DNA of 64,000 nucleotides from the NCBI GenBank assembly GCA_963721385.1, contig CAVRJB010000013.1:868001-932000 (forward strand), read 5' to 3'. A program made the position numbers and the translations under genes. This DNA is from DAOMFB01 sp963721385 (GTDB lineage Bacteria; Acidobacteriota; Thermoanaerobaculia; UBA5066). This document shows, piece after piece, positions 1 to 10,100 of the stretch. Numbering within the stretch: the first letter of the stretch is position 1; the number at the start of each line of letters is the position of its first letter. Under the pieces are notes generated by a model. The model ran no database searches. It had not been told where the DNA came from and saw only the letters and a program-made list of their open reading frames with translations.

Positions 1-2
1 GC

Positions 3-1256
3 TTCCGGACTCTCTTCGTCCGGGCCCTGACGGCGTTCTTCTCGGCCTGGGAGGCGAGCGGGCGGCGGCTCGTCCCGGGCGCCATCTCGCCTGCGAACGT
101 CGTGGTCCCGCGGGACGATTTCCGCGAGGGAACGGTCCTCCTTTCGCTCGCGGGACACCGGCCCTATGGCGGACCGTGGTCGCTCGTCGGCCCGATGGTC
201 CGGAACTTCTTCGAGGAGACGTTCGCGCTCTATCCGCGCTCGCGCGCGACGCTCCGGCGCGCGTGGATCTCGGACGCCTGCGTCGAGGCGCTCGGCCTGG
301 ACGGCGCGCGGGCCTTCCTCGACGAGCTCCTCGGCGCCCTCGGTTCGAACGTCGAGGGGAGCCTCGCGCACGTCCTCGCCGACGAGCTCGGAGCCGAGCG
401 GGAGCGCCTCGAGGTCGCGTTCCACCCGCCGCTGGCGCTTCTCTCGGCCATCGAGAGGTTCGAGGCGTGGGAGGCGCTCGAGCCGGAGGCTCCGCTCTCC
501 GCCCGCGAGGCGATGGCGCGTGGCCTCGAACGGGTCTACAGGCTCGACCGCTTTCCGGAGATCGTCCGGTATCACCTCCACCGTCAGACCACGTTCCGTC
601 GCACGGATCTTTCCGCGCGACAGGCGTTCGACTCCCTTCTCATCGCGATGCGGTACCGGCCGGGCTTCTGGCCCGCGGAAATGGTGCAGCTGGCCGAGGT
701 CCAGGCGGCTCTCGGAAGCGCCGAGGAGCGCCTCGCGTTCGGCCGGCTGGTCTACCCCGACGCGGCGCCGGACAAGGACGTCGCGCTCGCGGCGGTGGGC
801 GAAAGCGGACGGCACCTCGTCGCCACGACGCGCATGGTCGACCGGACCGGTGTTCGCTACACCGTGAGAGATCCGCTCGACCCGGCGGAGCTCGGCCGCC
901 TCGTCCACCTCCTCGTGAGGTCCGGCGTCCCCCGCGCCTACTGCGAGGGGCGCCGCCTGCTGGTGGCGCTGGACGAGCAGGAGCGCGTCGTCGCGGGGGT
1001 CGCTTACTCCCTCCTTCCGGGCGCCGCGGCACAGCTCGACGGCGTGGCCGTCACCCCGGCGCTCCGCGGCCGCGGGCTCTCGACGGCGCTCCTCGACGAC
1101 CTCTGCGCGCGCCTGCGCGCGCTCGGCGTCGACGTTCTGACGCGGCATCTCGCCTTCCGGGACGTCCCGCTGGGTCGCGCGTTCCGCTACGACCGCCGCT
1201 GGCGCTGCCTCATCCGGCCGTGCCGCCCGCGGGACGAGAGAACGGCCTCAATCTAG
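3..1256 (+). CDS. 3' part of a large protein with C-terminal GNAT acetyltransferase domain (5' end outside window)
   Basis: The reading frame is open from the first bases of the window to a TAG at 1254-1256, so the start lies upstream; the GTG at 102 is internal to the open frame. The last 110 residues look like a GNAT acetyl-CoA-dependent acyltransferase: a strand reading VAGVAYSLLP, then the acetyl-CoA loop VTPALRGRGLSTALLDDL (R-G-R-G pattern), then an alpha/beta end with a phenylalanine/arginine-rich tail. The preceding 290 residues are mostly helical and I do not recognise them. No signal peptide or membrane segment is visible in the part present. Codon use (CTC leucine, GTC valine) matches the housekeeping genes of the window. 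The gene converges on the TonB receptor gene with a tRNA remnant between them. The substrate is unknown. Confidence 0.7.
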   Translation, partial: FRTLFVRALTAFFSAWEASGRRLVPGAISPANVVVPRDDFREGTVLLSLAGHRPYGGPWSLVGPMVRNFFEETFALYPRSRATLRRAWISDACVEALGLDGARAFLDELLGALGSNVEGSLAHVLADELGAERERLEVAFHPPLALLSAIERFEAWEALEPEAPLSAREAMARGLERVYRLDRFPEIVRYHLHRQTTFRRTDLSARQAFDSLLIAMRYRPGFWPAEMVQLAEVQAALGSAEERLAFGRLVYPDAAPDKDVALAAVGESGRHLVATTRMVDRTGVRYTVRDPLDPAELGRLVHLLVRSGVPRAYCEGRRLLVALDEQERVVAGVAYSLLPGAAAQLDGVAVTPALRGRGLSTALLDDLCARLRALGVDVLTRHLAFRDVPLGRAFRYDRRWRCLIRPCRPRDERTASI

Positions 1257-1260
1257 GGGG

Positions 1261-1288
1261 ATGGCGGGGCTCGAACCCGCGACCTCAG
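1261..1288 (-). repeat. tRNA-Asp 3'-half remnant, attachment-site-like direct repeat (copy 1)
   Basis: On the minus strand this reads as the end of an anticodon stem, variable loop, complete T arm and a shortened acceptor strand. Bases 1265-1288 are identical over 24 bp to 20809-20832 inside the intact tRNA-Asp gene. The adjoining 9-mer ATGGCGGGG (1261-1269) also recurs at 20796-20804, so copy 1 equals the tRNA 3' end lacking about 9 bp of acceptor stem. No 5' half is present, so it cannot make a tRNA. The stop codon of the TonB receptor gene (1285-1287) falls inside it. The orientation is that expected of the distal attachment site left by an element integrated at the 3' end of tRNA-Asp. Confidence 0.75.
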
Positions 1289-4278
1289 AAGGAGACGCGG
1301 ATCGCCAGGCGAAAGAGCCTCGGTTCCTGGCGCGAGAGATTCTTGCCGTAATCCTCGGAGACGTAATTGGCAGGCACATGCGGATCGTAGATGTCCGGAT
1401 AGCCCGGCGGCTGGCTGGTCGTGTAGTTGGGATTTTTCCAGGTGGGAAACTGGTTGTTGAAGAGATTGAAGACGTAGGCCTGGATCGTGACCGCCACGGG
1501 CCCGATGACGATCGGGTAGCCGAGGGTCAGGCTGGACTCCCAGAGCGTCGGCAGCGTCTTTCCGGAACCCCTGGGCACCAGGTAGATCTGGGCCCCGTAA
1601 TAGAAGGCGTAAGTGGCATTGAAGTAGCCCAGCCTGGAGAACGGCGCGCCGGACTGAACGTATCCCTGAAGGCCCACGAAGAGGTGGAACGGCGTCGTGT
1701 AGCTCGCGTCCAGACGGAAGCTGTTGGGTCGATCGAGGAAGAGCCGTCCGGAGTCGTTGTGGCTGAACTGGGGGAAGTCACGGTCGACGTTGCCCCCGGG
1801 GTAGAGCGACGGGACGTTTTCGTTGATGCCTCCGTCGTAGTTGCCCTTGAGCGACGAGTAGGTGTAGGAGGCCTGGAGCCAGAACGTCTCTCCCAGGGCC
1901 TTCCGGACGCTGATGTCGATGCCTTTATAGACGCGGCTGACCGCCGGAGCCGCTGGCGCTCCCTGCTGACACGCGTCGAAGGGAGCGTCGAGCCCGTTGC
2001 AGCTCGCGAAGTCGCCGCTCGCATACTTGCCACTGGAGCCCGGGTTGATGATGGCGCAGGAGGAATAGCTGTTCTCGGGCACGAAGGGGTCGAGGTCGCA
2101 ACGGTCTTCGATGAACTGGCCCAGACGCCGGTACGTCAGCTTCACGCCGGCTGAAAACGTCGGGTCGATCAGTTTCTCGAAGCCCACGGTCAGCTCGTCC
2201 TGAAAGGAGCCCTTCAACCCGGCGTCCACGGGCTCTCCGGCGCCCGTGACGAAGACAAACCCCGGCCCGGGGATCCGGGGGTCCTGCGTCATGTCCAGAG
2301 GATCGAAATTGTACGTATTGATGAAGGTCGTCGTCCCGTAGGAAAAGACGGAAAGGGAGGTCGGCAGCGGGTAGGAGAACCTTCCCGCAAACGCATAGAC
2401 CTTCGACGCCCCGCTTCCGCCGGGATCCCAGACGATACCCAGGCGAGGCTGCCACGTGACCGCGGTCTGGAAGAGCCTGGTACCGGCGGGGCTCTCCGCA
2501 TTCTGGATATCCCCTCGCAGACCGGCATTGACCGTCAGGCCCGGGAGCGGCTTCCAGGAGTCCTGCAGATAGAAACCGACCTCGGCCGAATGGACCTCGC
2601 TGGCGTAGGAGACGGGAGTCGGGTCCACCGGGCTCTTCACGAATGCGAGGTGTTCGTAATAGACCAGGCCTTCCTCGTTGTACTTCTGTACGAGCTGGCC
2701 ACCCGTGATCGACGAGACGAGGCTCGTCTTTGCCTTCTGGTAGTCGAAGCCGAGTTTGATCTCGTGTGAGCCCAGATAGAGAGCTCCGTCCAGGCGAAAC
2801 TGGGTGCGCCGGGACGTGTTCGTATCGCGGCCGCCGACGGACCCGAGACCCCCGGTCGCGGTATTGGGGCGAACCGGCCGAAGACAGGGGGCTTCCGGAG
2901 TCCCGCCCGCGCAGGTCCAGTCCTCCATGCGAACCCCGGACGAGGCAGCGGAAGCGAACTGCTGGAAGCGATCCTCATGGAGGGAGGCCTGCGCTGTCAG
3001 GAGCCCTTGGGCTCCGAAGAGCTGGCTGAATCGCAGGCCGGCATCGAGTCCGCCGATCTCGTTTTGCGATTCCCAGGTGCTCGGGTCGGGATTCACGACG
3101 GTGTTCTGGCCCAGTCCCGGCGCGGGGACGGCGATCCCGCTGGCGTTTCCATTGACCTGCGACGGGTCGGAGAAGGCCGTTGCGACCAGGTTCGAGCTGG
3201 CGGCGATGTTCCACGTCAGCTTCCCGGCGAAGAGGTCTTCCGTCTGGTTGCGAGGGAAAAGCATCGTGCTCGGAACCGTGGGAGTCGAGAAGAAGTTCGA
3301 CGTCGTTCCCGGCGTCTCGACGCGATTGTAGGCGGCGAAGAACCAGAGCTTGTCCCGCACGACGGCTCCACCCAGGTCCGCTCCGTAGTCCATGCGCCGC
3401 GTGGGCGTGTATCGCATGCCGAGCTGCGAGTCCTCGCTCGTGACCACCTGCTCGGCGCGCATGCCCTGGGACTGGCCGTACAGGAAGGCATCGCCGTGAA
3501 ACGCGTTGCCGCCCGACTTCGTGATCACGTTGACGACGCCGCCCAGCGCGCGCCCGTACTCCGCCTGATACCCGCCCGTCTTGACCTCCACCTCGTCGAC
3601 GAACTCGTTGTTGATCGCCTTTCCCTGGAAGCCCTTGATGATGTTCGTCGTGTTGACACCGTCGATGATCCACTGGTTCTCGGACGACGTGGCCCCGTAG
3701 ATGGTGAGGTTCAACGAGCGGCCCTGACCCTGCGCGTTGTCCGTGTTGACGCCCGGATTCGAACGGACGACGTCTGCGTAGTTGCGCGCCACAGCCAGTT
3801 TCGCGATGACCTTGTACGTGTAGTTGGTCCCGGAAGTCGTCGAGGCGACGTCCACCAAAGGAACGTCTCCCGAGACCGTGACCGATTCCCTCACGTCCAG
3901 CCTCAGCTTCAGATCGAGGGTCGCCGTCGCGTCGAGCGAGACCGTGATCGATTCCTCGACCGTCTCGAAACCCGCGAGGCTCGCGCGAATACGGTACTTG
4001 CCCGGCGGCACGGCGAGCACCCGGTATCCCCCGTCAAGCCCGGAGACCTCCACCCGGATCCCCTGGAGTTTCGGGCTCGTCGCCTCGATGGAGACGCCCG
4101 GCAGCGGCGTGCCGGACGTCTCGGTGACCCTGCCGTGAATGTCACCCGTGGTCTGAGCGTACAGGGCCGTGGCCGCCGGCAGGAGCAGCGCGGCCGCGGC
4201 AAGGGCCCGCGAGCAAACTGCCGGAGAGCTACTCATGACCGGCCGGATGACGGCGGGGATGCGAGTTCGACTCCGCAT
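1285..4278 (-). CDS. TonB-dependent outer-membrane receptor with N-terminal carboxypeptidase-regulatory-like domain
   Basis: About 997 residues. I chose the ATG at 4278 because GGAGGAG lies just upstream; an ATG at 4236 would still keep the signal peptide. Order: a signal peptide (Ala/Leu-rich, ending near ALYAQ), a CarboxypepD_reg-like beta-sandwich (GDIHGRVTETSGTPLPGVSI onward), a plug domain (about residues 145-270, with YGRALGGVVNVITKSGGN), then a long 22-strand-type barrel ending in a C-terminal phenylalanine (IRVSF), the usual barrel-assembly signal. Such receptors import siderophores, oligosaccharides or other large ligands using TonB energy. This Oar-like architecture is strongly expanded in Acidobacteriota. 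The ligand cannot be read from sequence. The stop codon lies in the tRNA remnant. The gene is intact and diverges from the subtilase cluster. Confidence 0.9.
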   Translation of the reverse strand: MRSRTRIPAVIRPVMSSSPAVCSRALAAAALLLPAATALYAQTTGDIHGRVTETSGTPLPGVSIEATSPKLQGIRVEVSGLDGGYRVLAVPPGKYRIRASLAGFETVEESITVSLDATATLDLKLRLDVRESVTVSGDVPLVDVASTTSGTNYTYKVIAKLAVARNYADVVRSNPGVNTDNAQGQGRSLNLTIYGATSSENQWIIDGVNTTNIIKGFQGKAINNEFVDEVEVKTGGYQAEYGRALGGVVNVITKSGGNAFHGDAFLYGQSQGMRAEQVVTSEDSQLGMRYTPTRRMDYGADLGGAVVRDKLWFFAAYNRVETPGTTSNFFSTPTVPSTMLFPRNQTEDLFAGKLTWNIAASSNLVATAFSDPSQVNGNASGIAVPAPGLGQNTVVNPDPSTWESQNEIGGLDAGLRFSQLFGAQGLLTAQASLHEDRFQQFASAASSGVRMEDWTCAGGTPEAPCLRPVRPNTATGGLGSVGGRDTNTSRRTQFRLDGALYLGSHEIKLGFDYQKAKTSLVSSITGGQLVQKYNEEGLVYYEHLAFVKSPVDPTPVSYASEVHSAEVGFYLQDSWKPLPGLTVNAGLRGDIQNAESPAGTRLFQTAVTWQPRLGIVWDPGGSGASKVYAFAGRFSYPLPTSLSVFSYGTTTFINTYNFDPLDMTQDPRIPGPGFVFVTGAGEPVDAGLKGSFQDELTVGFEKLIDPTFSAGVKLTYRRLGQFIEDRCDLDPFVPENSYSSCAIINPGSSGKYASGDFASCNGLDAPFDACQQGAPAAPAVSRVYKGIDISVRKALGETFWLQASYTYSSLKGNYDGGINENVPSLYPGGNVDRDFPQFSHNDSGRLFLDRPNSFRLDASYTTPFHLFVGLQGYVQSGAPFSRLGYFNATYAFYYGAQIYLVPRGSGKTLPTLWESSLTLGYPIVIGPVAVTIQAYVFNLFNNQFPTWKNPNYTTSQPPGYPDIYDPHVPANYVSEDYGKNLSRQEPRLFRLAIRVSF

Positions 4279-4740
4279 CGGCTCCTCCGGCCCTAAACGA
4301 CCAAAAGAGGCCCCCCACGAAGCCACCAGACTTCAGCCGCCCTCAGCGCTCAGAACCTGGCGCCTTTATCACTTTTATGACGCTCCGGGTCAATGAGACC
4401 GCGGCATCAGGCGAGACAGTGCCGGCGGGGGCTCATCGCCCGTCGTTGACGAACGTGGATACGCCCCGCCTGTCTCCCTTCCCTCCGAAATGCCGGATTC
4501 GCCCTTTCCTTGGAGCCGCAATGACGACTTGTGTCCGCCGCGGCCACATTTCGCTTCCTCCGACCCTTGCTTTTTCAACCACGCGACACACGTTTATGAA
4601 TTAATTGTCTACGCCTGAGAGAGGTGCTTCCGATGCGAGCCGCCCGGCGCCTACATAGCATCTACTCGTCCCGGTTCCCGAGCTGCCAATCGCCGGAGAG
4701 GCGTGATTAGTCTCAACTTCACCTTTGGAATTGAACCGGG
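4279..4740. other. Divergent intergenic region, TonB receptor / subtilase cluster
   Basis: About 460 bases without a supported gene. It contains the putative receptor promoter at 4365-4393 and a locally AT-rich patch around 4585-4612 (GTTTATGAATTAATTG), unusual for this window, which could hold the promoter of the cluster to the right. No clear Shine-Dalgarno precedes the ATG at 4741. Short open frames here have no recognisable product. Confidence 0.5.
4365..4393 (-). promoter_or_regulatory. Putative sigma-70 promoter of the TonB receptor gene
   Basis: On the minus strand TTGACC (4388-4393) is followed after exactly 17 nt by GATAAA (4365-4370). The match is 5/6 to the -35 and 4/6 to the -10 consensus. 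It lies about 87 nt upstream of the chosen ATG at 4278. No operator was recognised. Confidence 0.45.
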
Positions 4741-7149
4741 ATGTCAAAGCTAGACGCCACCCTGCAGCAGGCGCTGACCCTTTGGCGCACTGACTTGGGC
4801 TATGCGCGATCTGGCGAACATCCAGAACTGAAGGTCGAAGACGTCGAGGGGCGCCGGGCGTCTGTCACCGTCACCCACACCGGCGCTCTGGCGGAGCTCA
4901 AGGCGGCCGGTCTCGACGCAGGTTTCGATCAGCATGGCGTGGTTTCGGGCCTGATCTTCCTGCGCGATGTCGAGCGCCTGGCCGCCGTGCCCAGCGTCGT
5001 CTCGATCACGCTGGAGCCCGTCTTTCGGATGATGCTGGACCACACCGTCGCGGAGATGCGGGTGCCGTGGAAAGTGCCGCCGACCGCGCCTTGGCCGGGC
5101 AAGGGCGCGGGCGTCATCGTGGCCGTGATCGACACCGGCATCGACATCTTTCACGACTCCTTCCGGAAGTCGGACGGCAAGACCCGCATCCTCGAACTCT
5201 GGGACCAGAGCGCGACAACGGGCGGCGCGGCGCCGCCGGCGACGTTCCCGGCCACCCTCGGCCGCGTCTTCGATACCGCCGCGATCAACGCGGGGCTCAC
5301 CGCGGGCCCGCCGTTCGCCAGCGTCGACACCAACGGCCACGGGACCCACGTCATGGGGATCGCGGCAGGCAATGGACGCCAGGACGACCGTTGCAGCTTC
5401 CCGGGGCGCTACGTCGGCGTGGCGCCGGAAGCGGACCTGCTCGTCGTCAAGGCGATCGCACTGCCGACGGGAGCGACATCGAACGTCAACGAGGCCCTTC
5501 GCTGGTGCGCAGAGGCGCGGACCCGGCTGCCGGGAACGAAGTCCGTGGTCATCAACTGCAGTTTCGGCGTGGACTCCGGCCCCCACGACGGCACAGGCCC
5601 GCGCGACGCTTTCATCGACAACCGGCTGCGGCCTGGAGCCGCACCTCCACCACCGGGTCTCGCCATCGTCGTTTCGGCCGGTAACGCCGGAGCGCTCGAG
5701 ATCCACGAGACCGGGGTGATCCCGGCCGCCGGCTCGGTCACCGTGCCCTTCTACATCCCCGATGGCTCGACCACGCCCGACCATCTTGACATCTGGTACA
5801 CGGGGACATCGACGCTCAGCATAGAACTCATCGCGCCGCCAAACCCGGCGGTGCCTGGTCCAAACACGACGGGTCCGATCACGGCGAGCACGCCGGTAGG
5901 ATCTCCCCTGCCGCTCGGCCTGATGATGATCGGCTTCGTCATCGGCGGCCCCTTCGCCGGTAACGGCAATCGCAAGAACATCGATGTCACGATCAGCGTG
6001 CCGCCGAACAAGTCGATCCGGCCCGGCGCCTGGCAGATGAAGCTGACCCATACCGGCGGGACCGCGGCCAACTGGGACGCCTGGTTCGACAGCAAGCACT
6101 CGGACAGCTTCCCGAGTTTCAAGGTCCCCGGTGACCCGCAGCACACGCCGCGGCGGCGGCAAAACACGATCGGCGAGCCGGGGACGTCGCGCAACGCGAT
6201 CACCGTCGGCTCCTACGACGATGAGAACGGTCAGCTCGCGGACTCCTCTTCCCGCGGCCCCGACGTCACCCCGCCTGGCCTGCCTGCCGGCGAGTTCAAG
6301 CCGACGGTCGCTGCACCCGGCGTCGGCGTGAGGGCACCCCACAGCCGCGGTGCCACAAAGGACGATCCGTCTTCCTGTTGCGACCAGAAGGTCATCGATC
6401 TGGACGGAACCAGCATGGCCTCGCCGCACGTGGCCGGCCTCGTCGCTCTGATCTTCGAGAAGAACAAGAACCTGACCTTCGAACAGGCGCGCGCCCACAT
6501 CCAGCGCGCCGCGCGCATCGACGGCATCCCCGTCGCCGATGTTCCGCCGATTTACGACGCAGGCCTGAACATCCGCGCCAACCAGCTCTGGGGCTCTGGC
6601 AAGGTCAATGCGGCACAGACCCTCGCTGATATTCCGGAGGCCGCGCTCGCCGCCGGTGGAGGCGGCGGTGGTGGTGGTGGAGGGGGTGGTGGCGGGGGTG
6701 GTGGCGGCGGCGGCGTCGCATTCGCGGAGAGCGACTGGGGCTACACCCCGCACGGCTACGTCTCCCGCCTGGGCGAGTGGCGCACGCGCTTCGGACCGCG
6801 GCCAGGCCTGATGCTGTTCGCCTCCCTGGTCAGCGAACACGTGGACGAGGTCCTGCGCCTGGTGAACAAGAACCGCAGGGTCGGTGCGGTCTGGCGGCGC
6901 AACGGGGGGCCGCTCCTGGTGCGGCGGCTGCTGAACGGCCCGCCTCCGCAGCAGACCTTACTGCCCGCCGTCATCGAAGGCTGCGACGTGGCGACCCTGC
7001 TCGGCCGCTTCCTGGCGATCCTCAACCGCTTCGGGGGCCCCCGCCTCAAGGCCGACATCGTCCGTTTCCGGAGCTTCGTCGAGGTCTGGCCGAACGGGGA
7101 CCTACAGCGCCTGGACGACGAAGCCCTTCGATTGGCGGCGGTCACATGA
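4741..7149 (+). CDS. Intracellular-type S8 (subtilisin-like) serine peptidase with poly-glycine linker and extra C-terminal domain
   Basis: 802 residues. The complete catalytic apparatus is visible: Asp131 (AVIDTGIDI), His200 (NGHGTHVMG), oxyanion Asn315 (VSAGNAG) and Ser558 (GTSMASPHVAGL). About 240 residues with a beta-rich insert separate Asn315 and Ser558. Residues 1-110 resemble a propeptide-like domain, but there is no signal peptide or membrane segment, so the enzyme probably acts in the cytoplasm or is released by another route. Residues 639-658 are 20 consecutive glycines (6655-6714). They lead to a domain of about 144 residues rich in Trp, Arg and Leu that I do not recognise. The stop overlaps the next start by ATGA, which suggests translational coupling. 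It is probably the processing or effector enzyme of the cluster, but its substrate is unknown. Confidence 0.9.
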   Translation: MSKLDATLQQALTLWRTDLGYARSGEHPELKVEDVEGRRASVTVTHTGALAELKAAGLDAGFDQHGVVSGLIFLRDVERLAAVPSVVSITLEPVFRMMLDHTVAEMRVPWKVPPTAPWPGKGAGVIVAVIDTGIDIFHDSFRKSDGKTRILELWDQSATTGGAAPPATFPATLGRVFDTAAINAGLTAGPPFASVDTNGHGTHVMGIAAGNGRQDDRCSFPGRYVGVAPEADLLVVKAIALPTGATSNVNEALRWCAEARTRLPGTKSVVINCSFGVDSGPHDGTGPRDAFIDNRLRPGAAPPPPGLAIVVSAGNAGALEIHETGVIPAAGSVTVPFYIPDGSTTPDHLDIWYTGTSTLSIELIAPPNPAVPGPNTTGPITASTPVGSPLPLGLMMIGFVIGGPFAGNGNRKNIDVTISVPPNKSIRPGAWQMKLTHTGGTAANWDAWFDSKHSDSFPSFKVPGDPQHTPRRRQNTIGEPGTSRNAITVGSYDDENGQLADSSSRGPDVTPPGLPAGEFKPTVAAPGVGVRAPHSRGATKDDPSSCCDQKVIDLDGTSMASPHVAGLVALIFEKNKNLTFEQARAHIQRAARIDGIPVADVPPIYDAGLNIRANQLWGSGKVNAAQTLADIPEAALAAGGGGGGGGGGGGGGGGGGGGVAFAESDWGYTPHGYVSRLGEWRTRFGPRPGLMLFASLVSEHVDEVLRLVNKNRRVGAVWRRNGGPLLVRRLLNGPPPQQTLLPAVIEGCDVATLLGRFLAILNRFGGPRLKADIVRFRSFVEVWPNGDLQRLDDEALRLAAVT

Positions 7150-10100
7150 GCACGCCCGGGCCGCTTGAGACCCTCGCCCGGATCGTTGGCGACGCTCTGT
7201 CGCCCCTGGAGGCGCGCCTGCAAGGCGATCAGGTCGAAGGGACCATCGAGCAGCTTGGCATCCGCCTGCCGACCGGAGCTCTGACCTCGGGCGCGCTCCC
7301 CCAGGCGCTCCAGGCCTCCGCCGCCGGCTGCGCCCAGCTCCCGACCGCGGTCGCGGCGCTGATCGCCGCCATCGAGGGCGGCAACGACGGCGCGATGATC
7401 TCCGCCGTCGCTGCCCTGGCTCAGAAGATCATCCAGGCCGGCGCCGCCTTCACCCAGCTCGGCACGGCAATCAACAATGTCGTTCAAGGTGCCGGCGGAC
7501 TGACCGCCGCGCAAAAGTCCAAGCTCAGCGCCGCGGCCCAGGAGATCCCCGAGCGTCTGCTGCATCTGGCGCTGATCTCCTGGTTGGAGGATCGGCAGCC
7601 GGCGGTCAAGGGGGGCCTGGAGCTCGTCGGCCTCTTCGACGACAGCGCCGTGCCCGGCGATCCGACCGATCCGAGCCAGCCGCCCTTCCACCTCAAGCGC
7701 GTCCGGTTCGACCGCATCGGCTCCCTATTCAGCGACCCGGTGCAGCACTTCAAGGACCTTTATCGCTTCGGCCGGCCGGATTTCGACGGCCTGGAGCTGT
7801 TCCAGCGGATCAAGGCGCTGGTCGACCGCCCTGAGGCCGAGGCGATCATCATCACCGCCCCCGGCCAACCGGCGGCGCTGGAGGCCTTCGTCTTCCGCCT
7901 GGCCGTCGAGCCCGGAGCCACGCCCGGCCTTCGCGCGCGCCTCCGAGTGCCGGCGGAAAAGGACTTCAACGTCAGCGTCCCCATCGGCGGCCCCTGGTCG
8001 GCCACCGTGGACTCCACCGCGCGGTTCGACGGCTCAATCGAGTTCCTGCTCAATCCCCAGATCGGCCTGCGCATCGAGCCCCCCGCCGCGGCGGTCTCCG
8101 TGGCCGTCGCCTTCGGGCTACGAGCAGCCAATGACGACGGCACGCCGATGATCCTGATAGGCCAGGCGGGCGGCAGCCGCCTGGAGCTGCTCAGCGCCGC
8201 CGCCCGCCTGCCCCTGCAGCTCAGCGCCTCCACGGGCGCGCCCTCTCCGGTGGTCAAGTTCGGCGCGTCCCTGGAGCTCAAGCAGGGCAAGCTGGTCATC
8301 GACGCCTCCAACGCCGACGGCTTCATCGCGACCCTGCTGGGCGGCGTGAAGGTCGAGTCCGGCTTCGACCTCAGCGCGCTCTACGACTTCGACAAGGGCC
8401 TGCGCTTCACCGGAAGCGCAACCATCGAGATCGCCCTTCCCACGCACATCACGCTCGGCCCGATCTCCATCCCCAACCTCTACTTGATCGGCGGCTTCAA
8501 GGACGGGAAGGTCCCGGTCGAGTTCTCGGTCGACCTGGGCGCCCAGCTCGGCCCCCTGGCCGCCACCGTCAACCGCATGGGCGCGCTCGCCACGATCTCC
8601 TTCCCGAAGGGCGGGGGAAACGCCGGTGCGGCGCAGATCGACGTCGGCTTCAAGCCGCCCAATGGCGTCGGCCTCTCCGTGGACGCAGGCGTGGTGAAGG
8701 GCGGCGGCTTTCTGTTCATCGATTCGGACCGCGGCGAGTACGCAGGCGCGCTCGAACTCACTTTCGCGGGATTCCTGAGCCTCAAGGCCGTCGGCATCAT
8801 CAACACACGGATGCCGGACGGCTCGAGCGGCTTCTCGCTCCTGATCATCATCAGCGTCGAATTCGGGACCGGCCTGCAGCTCGGCTTCGGCTTCACCCTG
8901 ATCGGCGTCGGTGGCCTCCTGGGCCTCAACCGCACCATGCGCCTGGACGCGCTCGTCGAAGGCGTGCGCACGGGCGGGCTGAACAGCATCCTCTTCCCGC
9001 GCGACATCGTGGCCAACATCACCCGGATCATCAGCGACCTGCGCGCCTTCTTCCCGCCCCAGAACGGCATCTTCCTCATCGGCCCGATGGCCAAGCTCGG
9101 CTGGGGCACGCCAACCCTGGTCAGCCTCACGATCGGAATCATCATCGAGATCCCCGGAAACATCGCCCTGATCGGCGTCCTGCGGGTCGCGCTGCCGACC
9201 GACGATGCCGCGGTCGTCGTCCTGCAGGTCAGCTTCATCGGCGCCATCGAATTCGACAAGTCGCGCGGCTGGTTCTTCGCCACCCTGTTCGACAGCCGGG
9301 TTCTGTTCATCACCATCCAGGGCGAGATGGGCCTGCTCATCGCCTTCGGGGACGACGCGAACTTCGTCGTTTCGGTGGGCGGCTTCCACCCGCGCTATTC
9401 ACCGCCCGCCCTGCCCTTTCCGACGCCGCGCCGCGTCGCCCTGGACATCCTGAACACGTCGGTCGCGCGCATCCGGGCGGAGGGCTACTTCGCCGTCACC
9501 AGCAACTCCGTGCAGTTCGGATGCTGGCCGAGGCCTTCTTCGGCTTCAGCGCGCTCAACGTCTCGGGCCACTTCCAGCTCGACGCCCTGATCCGTTTTTC
9601 GCCCTTCTTCTTCATCATCAGCTTCTCGTCCGAGTTCGAGGTGAAGGTCTTCGGGATCGGCGTCTGGGGGTTGCGCATCCGGCTCGAGGTCCAGGGCCCG
9701 ACGCCCTGGCGCGCCCAGGGCTCGGCCGGCATCTCGCTGCTGTTCTTCGACATCGACGTCGACATCGACATCACCTGGGGCGACGACGATCAGACCACCC
9801 TGCCGCCGTTGCAGGTGCTGCCGAAGCTCGTCGAGGAGCTCTCCAAGGCCGACAGCTGGCGGCCCCTGCCGCCGCCGGGCGCGAGCCTGCTGGTCTCCGT
9901 CCGGAAGTTGCCCGAGGCGGAGAGCAAGATCGCGTTCCATCCTCTGGGCACGCTGCAGGTCAGCCAGCGGTTCGCGCCCCTGGACGCCAAGCTCGACCGC
10001 GTTGGCGCCCAGCGGCCGGCCGATGGCAAGCGGTTCTCACTGGCTGCGGCCAGCGCGGTCTTCACCAAGCGCGGCGATGTGCAGGAGCGCTTCGCCCCCG

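Noticed and set aside
1261..2154. Open frame beginning MAGLEPATS antisense to the TonB receptor
   Set aside because: The opening peptide is the translation of the tRNA T arm, and the rest lies opposite a well-supported receptor gene.
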